A DNA stretch of 64,000 nt. Source: Novosphingobium flavum. GTDB taxonomy: Bacteria; Pseudomonadota; Alphaproteobacteria; Sphingomonadales; Sphingomonadaceae. A model generated the notes under the pieces. The model did not search any database and was not told the origin of the DNA. It saw nothing but the letters and a program-made list of their open reading frames with translations. Location: NCBI RefSeq assembly GCF_014230315.1, contig NZ_JACLAW010000014.1, positions 44,922 to 108,921 on the forward strand, given 5' to 3'. Every line of letters starts with the position of its first letter. The first letter of the stretch is position 1. This document shows positions 38,562 through 47,800 of the stretch, piece after piece. The position numbers and the translations under genes are program-made.

Positions 38562-38884
38562 TTTGGTCAGCCTTCGACATCCGGCGAAGGCTTGCGGCGA
38601 ATTTGTGCATGGACCGGGGCAAGCCTAGCTTGCCCCTTGCGCGGCACCGGCCCGCTCCCCCGGCCCAACCACCCACAGGGTACACTCAATGGGTGGTTGG
38701 GCCGGGGGAGCGGGCCGGTGCCGCAAGCCTCCTGCGGATGCAGGAGGCGCACCAAACAAGGACTCGGGGCCGGTGCCGCACGGGAAGCCCGGATGGGCGT
38801 TCCGACTAACCAAAGTCTCCGCTTCCCCGCAGGCGCGAATCGCTCTAAGGAGCCGCCAGAAGTGAATCCACAGGAGAACGTACT
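38562..38884. repeat. REP/BIME-like intergenic block between glnD and infC
   Basis: The 323-base gap has no ORF of note and is filled with hairpins: GGGGCAAGC/GCTTGCCCC at about 38616-38636, the 35-bp perfect inverted repeat at 38641-38724, GCCTCCTGC/GCAGGAGGC at about 38728-38749, and a GGTGCCGCA...AAGCCCGGA...TTCCG unit at about 38772-38808. The last unit recurs at about 50835-50868 after gmk. Confidence 0.7.
38641..38724. repeat. Perfect 35-bp inverted repeat with a 14-base loop
   Basis: Left arm 38641-38675 and right arm 38690-38724 are exact reverse complements over 35 bases; the loop is 38676-38689. The arms begin GCGGCACCGG and end CAACCACCCA. Such perfection over 35 bases suggests recent formation or active maintenance, for example by a transposable hairpin element. 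As RNA it would form a very stable stem between glnD and infC. Confidence 0.9.
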
Positions 38885-39427
38885 ATAGCTCCCCCTCCAC
38901 GGCGCATGATGCAGCCCCCGGTCAAGAGTGGGCCGCGCTACAACAATCTCATCCAGTCGGACAAGGTCCGCGTCATCGATGAGAACGGAGAGAATCTCGG
39001 CGTGATGTACACGCGCGAGGCCATCGAGCAGGCTGCGGAAGTCGGCCTCGATCTCGTCGAAGTCTCGCCCAACGCCGATCCGCCGGTCTGCAAGTTCCTC
39101 GACGTCGGCAAGTTCCGCTACGAGGCGCAGAAGAAGGCCAACCTTGCCCGCAAGACCCAGAAGACGCAGGAGATCAAGGAGATCAAGATGCGTCCGAACA
39201 TCGACGATCACGACTATGACGTGAAGATGCGGGCCATGCACAAGTTCATCGGCGAAGGTGACAAGGTCAAGGTGACCCTGCGCTTCCGCGGCCGTGAGCT
39301 TTCGCACCAGCAGCTCGGCATGAACCTCTTGCGCCGCGTGCAGGAAGACATCGCCGAAGTCGCCAAGGTCGAAGCCTATCCGCGCATGGAAGGCCGCCAG
39401 ATGCTGATGGTGGTCTCGCCCAAGTAA
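38885..39427 (+). CDS. infC: Translation initiation factor IF-3, starting at ATA
   Basis: IF-3 binds the 30S subunit and rejects wrong start codons. The 180-aa protein has [37 protein letters not shown] and the C-terminal [12 protein letters not shown]. The first ATG (38906) lies inside the conserved N-terminus and has no ribosome site. An in-frame ATA at 38885 has AGGAG (38872-38876) eight bases upstream and gives the usual N-terminus APPPRRMM. Rare infC start codons are the known basis of IF-3 autoregulation. rpmI and rplT do not follow. Confidence 0.93.
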   Translation: MAPPPRRMMQPPVKSGPRYNNLIQSDKVRVIDENGENLGVMYTREAIEQAAEVGLDLVEVSPNADPPVCKFLDVGKFRYEAQKKANLARKTQKTQEIKEIKMRPNIDDHDYDVKMRAMHKFIGEGDKVKVTLRFRGRELSHQQLGMNLLRRVQEDIAEVAKVEAYPRMEGRQMLMVVSPK

Positions 39428-39457
39428 GCGGCGGGTTTCCGCGACGATTTAGTGAGA

Positions 39458-39488
39458 GGCGCTCCGTTCGGGGCGCCTTTTGCTTTTG
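39458..39488 (+). terminator. Intrinsic terminator after infC
   Basis: GGCGCTCC-GTTC-GGGGCGCC followed by TTTTGCTTTT forms a strong stem with a T-run about 30 bases after the infC stop. Confidence 0.85.
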
Positions 39489-39840
39489 GGGCAGGGTCAC
39501 ACCAGTGTAACCCTGCGCCGCCCGGTTTCGGGCAAATATTCATGACAAATCAAGGGCCGCGCGGATCAGTGCATGGGTGACACTTGTCCAACCTGAGCGC
39601 GTTTTTCCGGCCCGATCCGTGGTTCAAAGAGCGGCGGGGAAGATGGCAGGTTTGGCCTGAGTAGGAAACGGTTCGGGGTTGTGGGCGGTCCTGCTGTCTG
39701 GTCCGCGATCACGAAGTCGATTCAACGGGGGTCGATGGCTTGAATGGCGGGGTGAGGACATCCCTGTTGCACTCCAGAATGTGTATTTTTCGCTGGCAAG
39801 CAAACCTCAACCGCCTTAGCCTGCAAAGCAGGGGCTTCGG
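39489..39840. other. Gene-free stretch of about 350 bases before the low-GC gene
   Basis: Nothing coding was supported. It contains two small hairpins, CAGGGT...ACCCTG at about 39494-39517 and GCCCG-GTTT-CGGGC at about 39521-39534. Base composition falls from left to right towards the lower-GC gene. It may include the left border of an inserted segment; no target-site duplication was identified. Confidence 0.4.
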
Positions 39841-40470
39841 ATGACTAAAATTCTGGTATCTATTGAAGAAGCCAAGAAACTGTCCGACCTCCTGTGGGAT
39901 GGCATGGATGGTCTCCCCATAAACGGTGGCTTAAGGGAACGGCTCGCTATCGCGGCATTAGTCGTCTCCTTGCATCACCATAGGGCCCTCATCTTCCTTT
40001 TAGAAAATGGTTCTTATCAATCCTTCATGGCCCTGCTGCGACCCCAAACTGATGCTTGGGTAAATGGAGCTTGGTTGCACCTTTGTGCTACTGATGGGGA
40101 ACTGGAGAACTTTGCGGCTGGTAAAAGCCATGTGCAACCTAGGGAAATTTTCGAACGATTAGAGGCTGCGATGGGCAACCAAGTCATTGCCAATCTAAAG
40201 AAAGGTCGGTGGAAAGAGATGTGTGATTTTACTCACACCGGCATCTTCCAACTCAATCGCAATCTTACCGCCGATACCGTCGAGCCGAATTACCCGGAGG
40301 ACGAACTCATCGGCGCCTTGGAGCAGGCGAACGTCTCTGGGGTAATCGCAGGGACTTTTGCAGCGGGTGTCGCCAACAATCAGAATCTGGCTAACAGCCT
40401 ACTAGCGAAGGCATTAGAGATGACTGCCCCGCCTACCCCTTCCACTCCCGCCGCTCTTCCGCCGCCCTGA
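39841..40470 (+). CDS. Hypothetical protein of a low-GC insert, possibly DUF6988-like
   Basis: The 209-aa protein is mostly helical, with HHHRALIFLLENGSYQSFMALLRPQTDAWVNGAWL as its most distinctive part and DFTHTGIFQL later. The pattern resembles helical DUF6988-type proteins, but this recall is uncertain. GC content and codon use are clearly lower than its neighbours. The final 12 residues (PPTPSTPAALPPP) are read from the antisense of the J-domain gene end, so the original C-terminus was probably lost or replaced. An AGGGG ribosome site precedes the ATG. Confidence 0.6.
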   Translation: MTKILVSIEEAKKLSDLLWDGMDGLPINGGLRERLAIAALVVSLHHHRALIFLLENGSYQSFMALLRPQTDAWVNGAWLHLCATDGELENFAAGKSHVQPREIFERLEAAMGNQVIANLKKGRWKEMCDFTHTGIFQLNRNLTADTVEPNYPEDELIGALEQANVSGVIAGTFAAGVANNQNLANSLLAKALEMTAPPTPSTPAALPPP

Positions 40471-40966
40471 GCACTTCGTAGCTCACCTGTAGCTTGTGGA
40501 ATTCGGTCGCGGCGGCCTCATCCCCGGGCTTCACATCGGGGTGGACCAGCTTGGCCTTGGTCCGCCAGGCCTTCTTCACCGCCTCGAAATCGGCATCCGG
40601 GTCCAGCCCGAGCGTTTCCAGCGCCTTCAGCTCATCGCGCGAGCGGGTGCCGTCGCCCGAGCCGGCCCAGCCGTAGTGGGCCGATTCCTTGTAGCCGCCG
40701 GCGTCGGCCCGTTCGCGGGCCTCGCGCTGTTCGGCTTCTTCCTTGGTCAGGCCCTCGAAGTAGTTCCAGCCGGAATTGTATTCGGCGGCGTGGCTCTGGC
40801 AGAAATACCAGCGCTCCGGGCTGTTGGGCGATTTCGGCGCGGGGCAATCGCCCTTCTCGTTGCAGCCGGAGCGGTCGCACATGCGCACGGGGGTGGCGTC
40901 GCTGGCGCTGCCGTAGCCGCCCCAGCGCGGGAATCCCCATGAATCGGATCGGCGGGCCCTGCTCAT
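40433..40966 (-). CDS. J-domain protein with N-terminal Cys-rich region
   Basis: The 177-aa protein has its J domain at the C-terminus (LETLGLDPDADFEAVKKAWR, with the HPD motif in LVHPDVKPGD) instead of the N-terminus. The N-terminal part has CDRSGC, CPAP and FCQSHAAEYN, a likely zinc site. Such alphaproteobacterial DnaJ-like proteins are thought to assist DnaK. Its last 38 bases overlap the converging low-GC gene. Confidence 0.88.
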   Translation of the reverse strand: MSRARRSDSWGFPRWGGYGSASDATPVRMCDRSGCNEKGDCPAPKSPNSPERWYFCQSHAAEYNSGWNYFEGLTKEEAEQREARERADAGGYKESAHYGWAGSGDGTRSRDELKALETLGLDPDADFEAVKKAWRTKAKLVHPDVKPGDEAAATEFHKLQVSYEVLRAAEERREWKG

Positions 40967-41027
40967 CTATGCCAGATAGTTTGCAAGGCCCGCCGGCTCA
41001 AGGTGCCTTGTCGGGATGGCACAGCAA

Positions 41028-41049
41028 GCCCCCGACGGATGCCGGGGGC
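41028..41049 (-). terminator. Hairpin ending the tol-pal operon
   Basis: GCCCCCG-GCATCCGT-CGGGGGC read on the minus strand forms a seven-pair GC stem about 17 bases after the pal stop, followed by TTGCTGT. It is probably the operon terminator. Confidence 0.6.
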
Positions 41050-41065
41050 GCAGCCTGTAAAAGAC

Positions 41066-41602
41066 TCAATCAATCGTCACGGTAACCGCGCGGCGGTTCT
41101 TGGCCCAGCTGGCCTCGTCCGAACCGAGCGCAACCGGGCGCTCCTTGCCGTAGGACACCGTGGTCAGCCGCCCGGCATCGACGCCGAGGCTGACGAGGTA
41201 GTTCTTGGCGGCATTGGCGCGGCGTTCGCCCAGCGCAAGGTTGTATTCGCGGGTGCCGCGCTCGTCGGCGTGGCCTTCGATCGTGGCCTTCTTGGCCGGA
41301 TACTTGGCCAGCCACTGGGCTTGCTGGGCCAAAGCCGCCTGATCGTCGGCATCGACGTTGAACTTGTCGGTGTCGAAATAGATCGTGTCCTTGCCCATCA
41401 TCTGCTGGGCGAAATCGGCCTGGCTGCCCGGCGCCGGACCCTGCGGGGTGGCGGGCGGCGGGGCTTCGGTGGTGGTGGTCGGCGCGGGCGGCGGGGGCAG
41501 CTCGGCCGGGGCCTTCTTCGAACAGGCCGCAAGGGCCAGGCTCGAGGCCACCAGCAGGGTGGTCGCCTGAAGGGCGGGCTTTAGGGCGGAGCGGATCATC
41601 AT
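41066..41602 (-). CDS. pal: Peptidoglycan-associated lipoprotein Pal
   Basis: Pal anchors the outer membrane to peptidoglycan as part of the Tol-Pal system. The 178-aa protein has a lipoprotein signal with LAAC (cysteine 27), a Pro/Thr-rich linker and the OmpA-like domain with [28 protein letters not shown] and YGKERPV. Tandem ATG codons lie at 41602 and 41599; the first has AGGAG five bases upstream. Confidence 0.95.
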   Translation of the reverse strand: MMIRSALKPALQATTLLVASSLALAACSKKAPAELPPPPAPTTTTEAPPPATPQGPAPGSQADFAQQMMGKDTIYFDTDKFNVDADDQAALAQQAQWLAKYPAKKATIEGHADERGTREYNLALGERRANAAKNYLVSLGVDAGRLTTVSYGKERPVALGSDEASWAKNRRAVTVTID

Positions 41603-41667
41603 GCTTCTCCTTGGAATGGCCTTGCAGGCAATACGGCGCACGGCCGTAAAAATATGGTGTGTCCGGC

Positions 41668-43035
41668 TCAGGGGCGGACCGGGCCCCAGGCCGGGTCGGA
41701 AGCGTCGACCGGGGTCGGCAGCTTGCGTTCATTACGTCCGGTCAGGTCGACCTGCCAGATCGAGGCCTGGCCCGAGCCCTTGGCCGTGCGGAAGAACTGC
41801 ACGATCCGGCCGTTGGGCGACCAGGTCGGCGCTTCGTCCTGCCACGAATTGGTGAGGTAGCGCAGGTTGCCGCCGGAGGGGCTCATCACCGCGATGCGAA
41901 GATCGCCGACGATGTGGGTGAAGGCGATCTGGTCCCCGCGCGGGGACCATTCGGGCGTGGCGGCGCGGCCGCCGAAGAAGGTGATGCGCTTCTGGTTCGA
42001 ACCGTCGGCGTCCATCACATAGACCTGCTGGCTGCCGGAACGGTCGCTCTCGAACACGATCTTGCTGCCATCGGGCGAATAGGAGCCGCCGATGTTGATC
42101 CCCGGCGTATTGGTCAGCCGCTGCGGGGTGCCGCCGCCGCTGGCGGGGATGCGGTAGATGTCGGTATTGCCGGCCGCGGCCATCGAATAGAGGATCCACT
42201 TGCCATCGGGCGACCAGCGCGGGGCGAAGGTGGGGTTCTTCGACTGGGTGATCAGCCGCTGGGTGCCCTTGTCGAGGTCATAGACGTAGATCCGGGGCGA
42301 GCCGTTGAAGTAGCTGAGATAGAGGATCGAGCCATAGTCCGGCGAATAGCGCGGGGTGAGCGCGATCGACTGGCCGGTGGTGATATAGCGGTGGTTGGCG
42401 CCATCGGAATCCATGATGGCGAGGCGCTTCATCCGGTGGTCCTTCGGCCCGGTCTCGGCGATGTAGGCGATCTTGGAATCGAAGAACGGGCTCTCGCCCG
42501 AGAGGCGCGAATAGACGAGGTCGGCGCACTTGTGCGCGGCGCGGCGCCATTCGGCGGGCTGCACTTCCCAGCCGCCCTTGACCAGCTGCTGGCGCAGGGC
42601 AACGTCATAAAGGTAGCAGCCGATGGTCAAGTTGCCGCCCGGCGCGGCGCGGACATAGCCGTGGACCAGCATTTCCGCGCCCCGGCCCGACCAGATGCCG
42701 AAATCGGGGGCGACGACCTGGCCGAAGCTGGGCTGGGGCAGGGCATCGGGGCCGGTCGGCTTGAACAGGCCGTTGTTTTTCAGGTCAGCGGTGATCACCT
42801 GGGCCAGCGCCTTGCCCAGCGCGGCGGTCGAGCCCGCGCTGGCCTGGGTCGGCACGTCGGCATTGGTCGGGAAGGTGGGGATGGCGATGCCGAGGTCCTG
42901 CCACGGGGTCTCGTCGGAAACCGAGCCGGTGAGCCCGCCCTCAGGCTGGGCGGCGGGCGCGGCTGGGCTTGCCGTCTGCGCGGCGAGCGGCGCGGCAAGG
43001 ATGAGGGCGATGAGCGGAAGGGCGGCAGTTTTCAT
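41668..43035 (-). CDS. tolB: Tol-Pal system translocation protein TolB
   Basis: TolB is the periplasmic beta-propeller that links TolA and Pal. The 455-aa protein has a signal peptide ([15 protein letters not shown]), the alpha/beta N-terminal domain and several WD40-like propeller repeats such as [27 protein letters not shown] and [19 protein letters not shown]. The ATG at 43035 overlaps the tolA TGA by four bases, so they are coupled. Confidence 0.95.
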   Translation of the reverse strand: MKTAALPLIALILAAPLAAQTASPAAPAAQPEGGLTGSVSDETPWQDLGIAIPTFPTNADVPTQASAGSTAALGKALAQVITADLKNNGLFKPTGPDALPQPSFGQVVAPDFGIWSGRGAEMLVHGYVRAAPGGNLTIGCYLYDVALRQQLVKGGWEVQPAEWRRAAHKCADLVYSRLSGESPFFDSKIAYIAETGPKDHRMKRLAIMDSDGANHRYITTGQSIALTPRYSPDYGSILYLSYFNGSPRIYVYDLDKGTQRLITQSKNPTFAPRWSPDGKWILYSMAAAGNTDIYRIPASGGGTPQRLTNTPGINIGGSYSPDGSKIVFESDRSGSQQVYVMDADGSNQKRITFFGGRAATPEWSPRGDQIAFTHIVGDLRIAVMSPSGGNLRYLTNSWQDEAPTWSPNGRIVQFFRTAKGSGQASIWQVDLTGRNERKLPTPVDASDPAWGPVRP

Positions 43036-43856
43036 TGCGACAGCTTTCGGTCGAAGCGGAACGAGGCGACGTGCTTCCACGCCGCGTAAAGGTCTTCGGG
43101 CAGATCGAACGGCGCGGCCAGCCGCACGGCGCGGACTGCCTGCTCGGCATGGCGCTGGGCCTGGGCGCGGTTGGCGTCGGTGATCCCTGCCTGGCTGACA
43201 ACGCGCGGGGGGCCGGCAAGGCTCCCGTCGGGGTTCAGGTCCCAGGCCAGCACGGTGACGAGCTGATCGGAATCGGCGCCTTGCGGGGCGGACCACTTGG
43301 GCTTCAGCTGCCGGGTGATCGCGCCGGAGAGGGCCGAGCGGACGGCGGGGCCGATTTCCTGCGCGGGCGGGGTGGTGGCCTTGGCGCCCGGGGTCTGGCC
43401 CCCGGCGATGCCCTTGAGGAAGTCGCTGCCGATCCGGCTGCCGCCGCCACCAGCGGGCTTGGCGGCGGGCTTCTGCGGCGCGGGGGCGGGCTTGGCCGGG
43501 GCCTTGGCGACCGGTTGCGGCTTGGGCGCGGGCTGGGGCTTGGGAATGACCTGAGGCAAGGGCTTGGGGGGCGGGGGCTGGACCTGCGGCTGGGGCCGGG
43601 GCTGCGGCTCGGGCGCGGGTTCGGGCACCGGGTTCTCGGCGATCACCGGGGCGATCGCGGGGGCGGCTTCGGCCGCCGGTTCGGGCGAGGTCGAGCGTTC
43701 GGCGATCTCGTCGGAGAAGGTGACCGTCATCCGCTCGGGCAGGGGCAAGGGCGCGGGCGTTGGCGGCTTGAGCGCCAGCCAGGCCACCAGCGCGACATGC
43801 GCGGCGACGGCCACGGCAAGCCCGGCTTTCTCTTCCCTGCGCAGTGTGGTCCCCAT
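43032..43856 (-). CDS. tolA: TolA-like protein of the Tol-Pal system
   Basis: The 274-aa protein has one N-terminal inner-membrane helix (AGLAVAVAAHVALVAWLAL), a long Pro/Lys/Ala-rich periplasmic spacer of about 100 residues and a C-terminal TonB/TolA-type domain ending [11 protein letters not shown]. It transmits the proton-motive force from TolQR to the outer membrane. An ATG at 43856 has AGGGA nine bases upstream; the ATG at 43865 is too close to it. Confidence 0.88.
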   Translation of the reverse strand: MGTTLRREEKAGLAVAVAAHVALVAWLALKPPTPAPLPLPERMTVTFSDEIAERSTSPEPAAEAAPAIAPVIAENPVPEPAPEPQPRPQPQVQPPPPKPLPQVIPKPQPAPKPQPVAKAPAKPAPAPQKPAAKPAGGGGSRIGSDFLKGIAGGQTPGAKATTPPAQEIGPAVRSALSGAITRQLKPKWSAPQGADSDQLVTVLAWDLNPDGSLAGPPRVVSQAGITDANRAQAQRHAEQAVRAVRLAAPFDLPEDLYAAWKHVASFRFDRKLSQ

Positions 43857-43874
43857 ACCAGCCATTCCCTAGGG

Positions 43875-44348
<474 letters not shown>

Positions 44349-44349
44349 G

Positions 44350-45047
<698 letters not shown>

Positions 45048-45051
<4 letters not shown>

Positions 45052-45503
45052 GTCGTTTCCGTGTCGAGAATGCTGGAGAAGGCCGCGCGCCAGGCGGCGG
45101 GCTGGCGTTTCGGGCGGCCGTCGGGGCCGATGAAACCGACCCGTACCCGCGCCTCGGAGAGAAGCTGCCCGTCCCTGAGCGCGCGCTGAACTAGGCGGCA
45201 CGAGGCGGCGCCGACGTCCTCGGCATGGGTTTCGATCGTCACCACATCGTCCAGCCGGGCGGGGGCGAGGTAGCGGATCGTCACTTCCGAGACGGCATAG
45301 GTGCCCGCGCCGCTTTCCTGCGCGGCGCGCTGGTCGATCCCGAGCAGGCGGACGAGATCGCTGCGCCCCCGCTCGAACCAGCGCAGGTAATTGGCGTGGT
45401 AGACCGCGCCGGACAGGTCGGTGTCCTCGTAATAGGCGCGCACCGCGAGGCGGTGGACGGGCCCGTCAAGGCAGCCGGAGGGAGGGGCGGGCTGGTTCGG
45501 CAT
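45048..45503 (-). CDS. ybgC: YbgC-type acyl-CoA thioesterase
   Basis: The 151-aa hot-dog-fold enzyme has YYEDTDLSGAVYHANYLRWFERGRSD with the catalytic aspartate and the YHANY motif. YbgC hydrolyses short or medium acyl-CoA and associates with phospholipid synthesis proteins. It is the first gene of the Tol-Pal operon, as in most proteobacteria. The cpoB gene usually found after pal is missing here. Confidence 0.93.
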
Positions 45504-45536
45504 CCGCCAAGGGTCTTAGCCTTGGCGCGAGTCGCA

Positions 45537-45571
45537 GGGCAAGGGCGCGGGGGCGAAAAGCCCGCCTTGCC
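45537..45571 (-). terminator. Hairpin between hinT and ybgC
   Basis: GGGCAAGG and CCTTGCCC arms close a GC-rich loop just after the hinT stop on the minus strand. There is no T-run, so termination would be partial. It separates the his operon from tol-pal, both read leftward. Confidence 0.45.
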
Positions 45572-45575
45572 CCCC

Positions 45576-45953
45576 TTATTGCGATATCATGCCGTAAAAT
45601 TGCCGTCCGCCGAACAGATGGACGTGGAGGTGCGGCACTTCCTGCCCGCCGTGCTGGCCGATGTTGGCGAGCAGACGGTAGCCCGGATCGACCAGCCCCT
45701 GTTCCCGCGCCACCGTGCCGACGGCGCGGATGAAGCCGGCGATCTCGGCATCCGGAGCCTTGGCCGAGAAATCGTCCCAGCTGACATAGGGCCCCTTGGG
45801 CAGGACGAGGATATGGACCGGCGCCTTGGGCGAAATGTCATGGAAGGCGAGGGCGAAATCGTCCTCATAGACCTTCTTGCAGGGGATTTCCCCGCGCAGG
45901 ATCTTAGCGAACACATTGTCCGGATCGTAGGGCAGGCGGGGATCGATCGCCAT
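45576..45953 (-). CDS. hinT: HIT family hydrolase (HinT-like)
   Basis: The 125-aa protein has the histidine triad HLHVHLFGG near the C-terminus and the NVFAKILRGEIPCKKV N-terminus of HinT purine nucleoside phosphoramidases. It removes AMP from amines and aminoacyl adenylates. Its ATG shares one base with the hisE stop (TGATG), which couples it to histidine synthesis genes. Confidence 0.92.
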   Translation of the reverse strand: MAIDPRLPYDPDNVFAKILRGEIPCKKVYEDDFALAFHDISPKAPVHILVLPKGPYVSWDDFSAKAPDAEIAGFIRAVGTVAREQGLVDPGYRLLANIGQHGGQEVPHLHVHLFGGRQFYGMISQ

Positions 45954-46273
45954 CAGTCAGCCTTCCTTGCCGCCTTTTCGGCGATTCCCGAAAGTCCCTC
46001 GCGCCGGTCGAGTTCCGCGAGGACATCGCCCAGCGGCACGTCCCTGGCGCCGAGCAGGACCATGAGGTGGAACAGGAGGTCGGCCGCTTCGCCGACCAGC
46101 TCCTCGCGGTCGCCCGAGAGGGCGGCTATCACCGTCTCGGTCGCCTCCTCGCCCACTTTCTGGGCGATCTTGCCGACGCCCCTGGCGTTGAGCTTGGCGA
46201 CATAGGAGGTCGACGGATCGGCATGGCGCCGCGCCGCGATGGTGCTTTCGAGTTTTGCGAGGGTGTCGCTCAT
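45953..46273 (-). CDS. hisE: Phosphoribosyl-ATP pyrophosphatase
   Basis: HisE cleaves PR-ATP to PR-AMP in step two of histidine synthesis. The 106-aa protein has the MazG-like metal site KIAQKVGEEATETVIAAL and EAADLLFHLMVLL. The ATG at 46273 gives the normal length. hisI, the next step, is not in this cluster. Confidence 0.93.
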   Translation of the reverse strand: MSDTLAKLESTIAARRHADPSTSYVAKLNARGVGKIAQKVGEEATETVIAALSGDREELVGEAADLLFHLMVLLGARDVPLGDVLAELDRREGLSGIAEKAARKAD

Positions 46274-46304
46274 GCAGACCGGATGCAGCGGCGTTGCACC
46301 GGGG

Positions 46305-47066
46305 TCAACCCCGGGCCGGTATGCCAGCCGCGCGCAGGGCGGCGTGGGCCTCGGCGATCGAATGCTTGCCGAAGTGGAAGATCGAGGCGGCGAGCACGGC
46401 GCTGGCATGGCCCTTGGTCACGCCCGCCACGAGGTGGTCAAGCGTGCCGACGCCGCCCGATGCGATGACCGGGATGGTGACCGCATCGGCGATGGTGCGG
46501 GTCAGTTCGAGATCATAGCCGGCCTGGGTGCCGTCACCGTCCATCGAGGTGACGAGCAGTTCGCCGGCGCCGAGTTCCGCCAGTTTTATGGCATGTTCGA
46601 TGGCGTCGATCCCGGTCGCCTTGCGGCCGCCGTGCGTGAAGATTTCCCACCGGCCCGGCGCCGTGCGGCGCGCATCGACCGAGGCGACGATGCACTGGCT
46701 GCCCATCTTCTCGGCAATGTCGGAGACCACTTCGGGGCGCGAGACGGCGGCGGAATTGACCGCGACCTTGTCCGCGCCGGCCAGCAGCAGCGCACGGGCG
46801 TCTTCCACCGTGCGGACCCCGCCGCCGACGGTGAGCGGCATGAAGCAGACTTCCGCCGTGCGCCGGACCACGTCGAGCAGGGTGCCGCGCCCTTCGTGGC
46901 TGGCGGAAATATCAAGGAAACACAGCTCGTCGGCGCCCGCCGCGTCATAGGCGCGGGCCTGTTCGACCGGATCACCCGCGTCGATCAGGTCGACGAAGTT
47001 CACGCCCTTGACCACGCGCCCGTCGCGGACGTCGAGACAGGGGATTACACGGACGCGGACTGTCAT
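46305..47066 (-). CDS. hisF: Imidazole glycerol phosphate synthase, cyclase subunit
   Basis: The 253-aa TIM barrel has the catalytic aspartates in [17 protein letters not shown] and [11 protein letters not shown], and phosphate-binding [10 protein letters not shown] and IASGGVG. With HisH it makes IGP and AICAR. It begins three bases after the hisA stop. Confidence 0.97.
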   Translation of the reverse strand: MTVRVRVIPCLDVRDGRVVKGVNFVDLIDAGDPVEQARAYDAAGADELCFLDISASHEGRGTLLDVVRRTAEVCFMPLTVGGGVRTVEDARALLLAGADKVAVNSAAVSRPEVVSDIAEKMGSQCIVASVDARRTAPGRWEIFTHGGRKATGIDAIEHAIKLAELGAGELLVTSMDGDGTQAGYDLELTRTIADAVTIPVIASGGVGTLDHLVAGVTKGHASAVLAASIFHFGKHSIAEAHAALRAAGIPARG

Positions 47067-47069
47067 CGC

Positions 47070-47798
47070 TCAGGTCCTTTCGGCCATGGCGATCGCGGCC
47101 TTGAGGTCCAGCCGCCCTTCGTAAAGCGCGCGGCCGGTGATCACGCCTTCGATGCCTTCGTGGGCGTGGAGGGCGAGGATGTGGATGTCGTCCAGCCCCT
47201 TCACCCCGCCGCTGGCGATCACCGGGATGTCGACCCGGCGGGCGAGGTCGACCGTGGCGTCGATGTTGACGCCCTTCAGGAGCCCGTCGCGGCCGATGTC
47301 GGTGAAGAGCAGGCTTGCGACGCCGGCATCCTCGAAGCGGCGGGCGAGGTCGACCACGGCAACGTCGGAGACGTCGGCCCAGCCTTCGGTGGCGACCATG
47401 CCGTCCTTCGCGTCAACCGCGACGACGATGCCGCCGGGGAACTCCTTGGCCATGTCCTTGACGAATTCCGGGTCTTTCAGGGCTGCCGAGCCCATCACCA
47501 CGCGGGAAACGCCAAGGTCGAACCAGCCCGCGACCGCCTCGCGGGTGCGGATGCCGCCGCCGAGCTGGACGTGGCCGGGGAAGGCCGCAAGGATCGATTC
47601 GACCGCCTCGCGGTTTTCCGCGCGGCCGGCGAAGGAACCGTCGAGATCCACCACGTGGAGGTGCTGCGAGCCGGCTTCGGCAAAGAGCAGGGCCTGGGCG
47701 GCGGGATTGTCGCCGTAAACCGTGGCGCGCGCCATGTCGCCTTCGGCGAGGCGCACGACCTGGCCGCCCTTGAGGTCGATGGCGGGGAAAACGATCAT
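47070..47798 (-). CDS. hisA: ProFAR isomerase HisA
   Basis: HisA isomerises ProFAR to PRFAR. The 242-aa barrel has FPAIDLKGGQVVRL with the catalytic aspartate, LGGGIRTREAV and VIASGGVKGLDD. The start lies two bases after the hisH stop, indicating an operon. Confidence 0.96.
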   Translation of the reverse strand: MIVFPAIDLKGGQVVRLAEGDMARATVYGDNPAAQALLFAEAGSQHLHVVDLDGSFAGRAENREAVESILAAFPGHVQLGGGIRTREAVAGWFDLGVSRVVMGSAALKDPEFVKDMAKEFPGGIVVAVDAKDGMVATEGWADVSDVAVVDLARRFEDAGVASLLFTDIGRDGLLKGVNIDATVDLARRVDIPVIASGGVKGLDDIHILALHAHEGIEGVITGRALYEGRLDLKAAIAMAERT

Positions 47799-47800
47799 TC

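Noticed and set aside
38862..38888. Eight-codon GTG frame ending at the infC ATA
   Set aside because: Very short, out of frame with infC, and explained by the ribosome site sequence itself.
39540..39620. Possible transposase remnant before the low-GC gene
   Set aside because: No transposase motif, terminal inverted repeats or target duplication could be identified.
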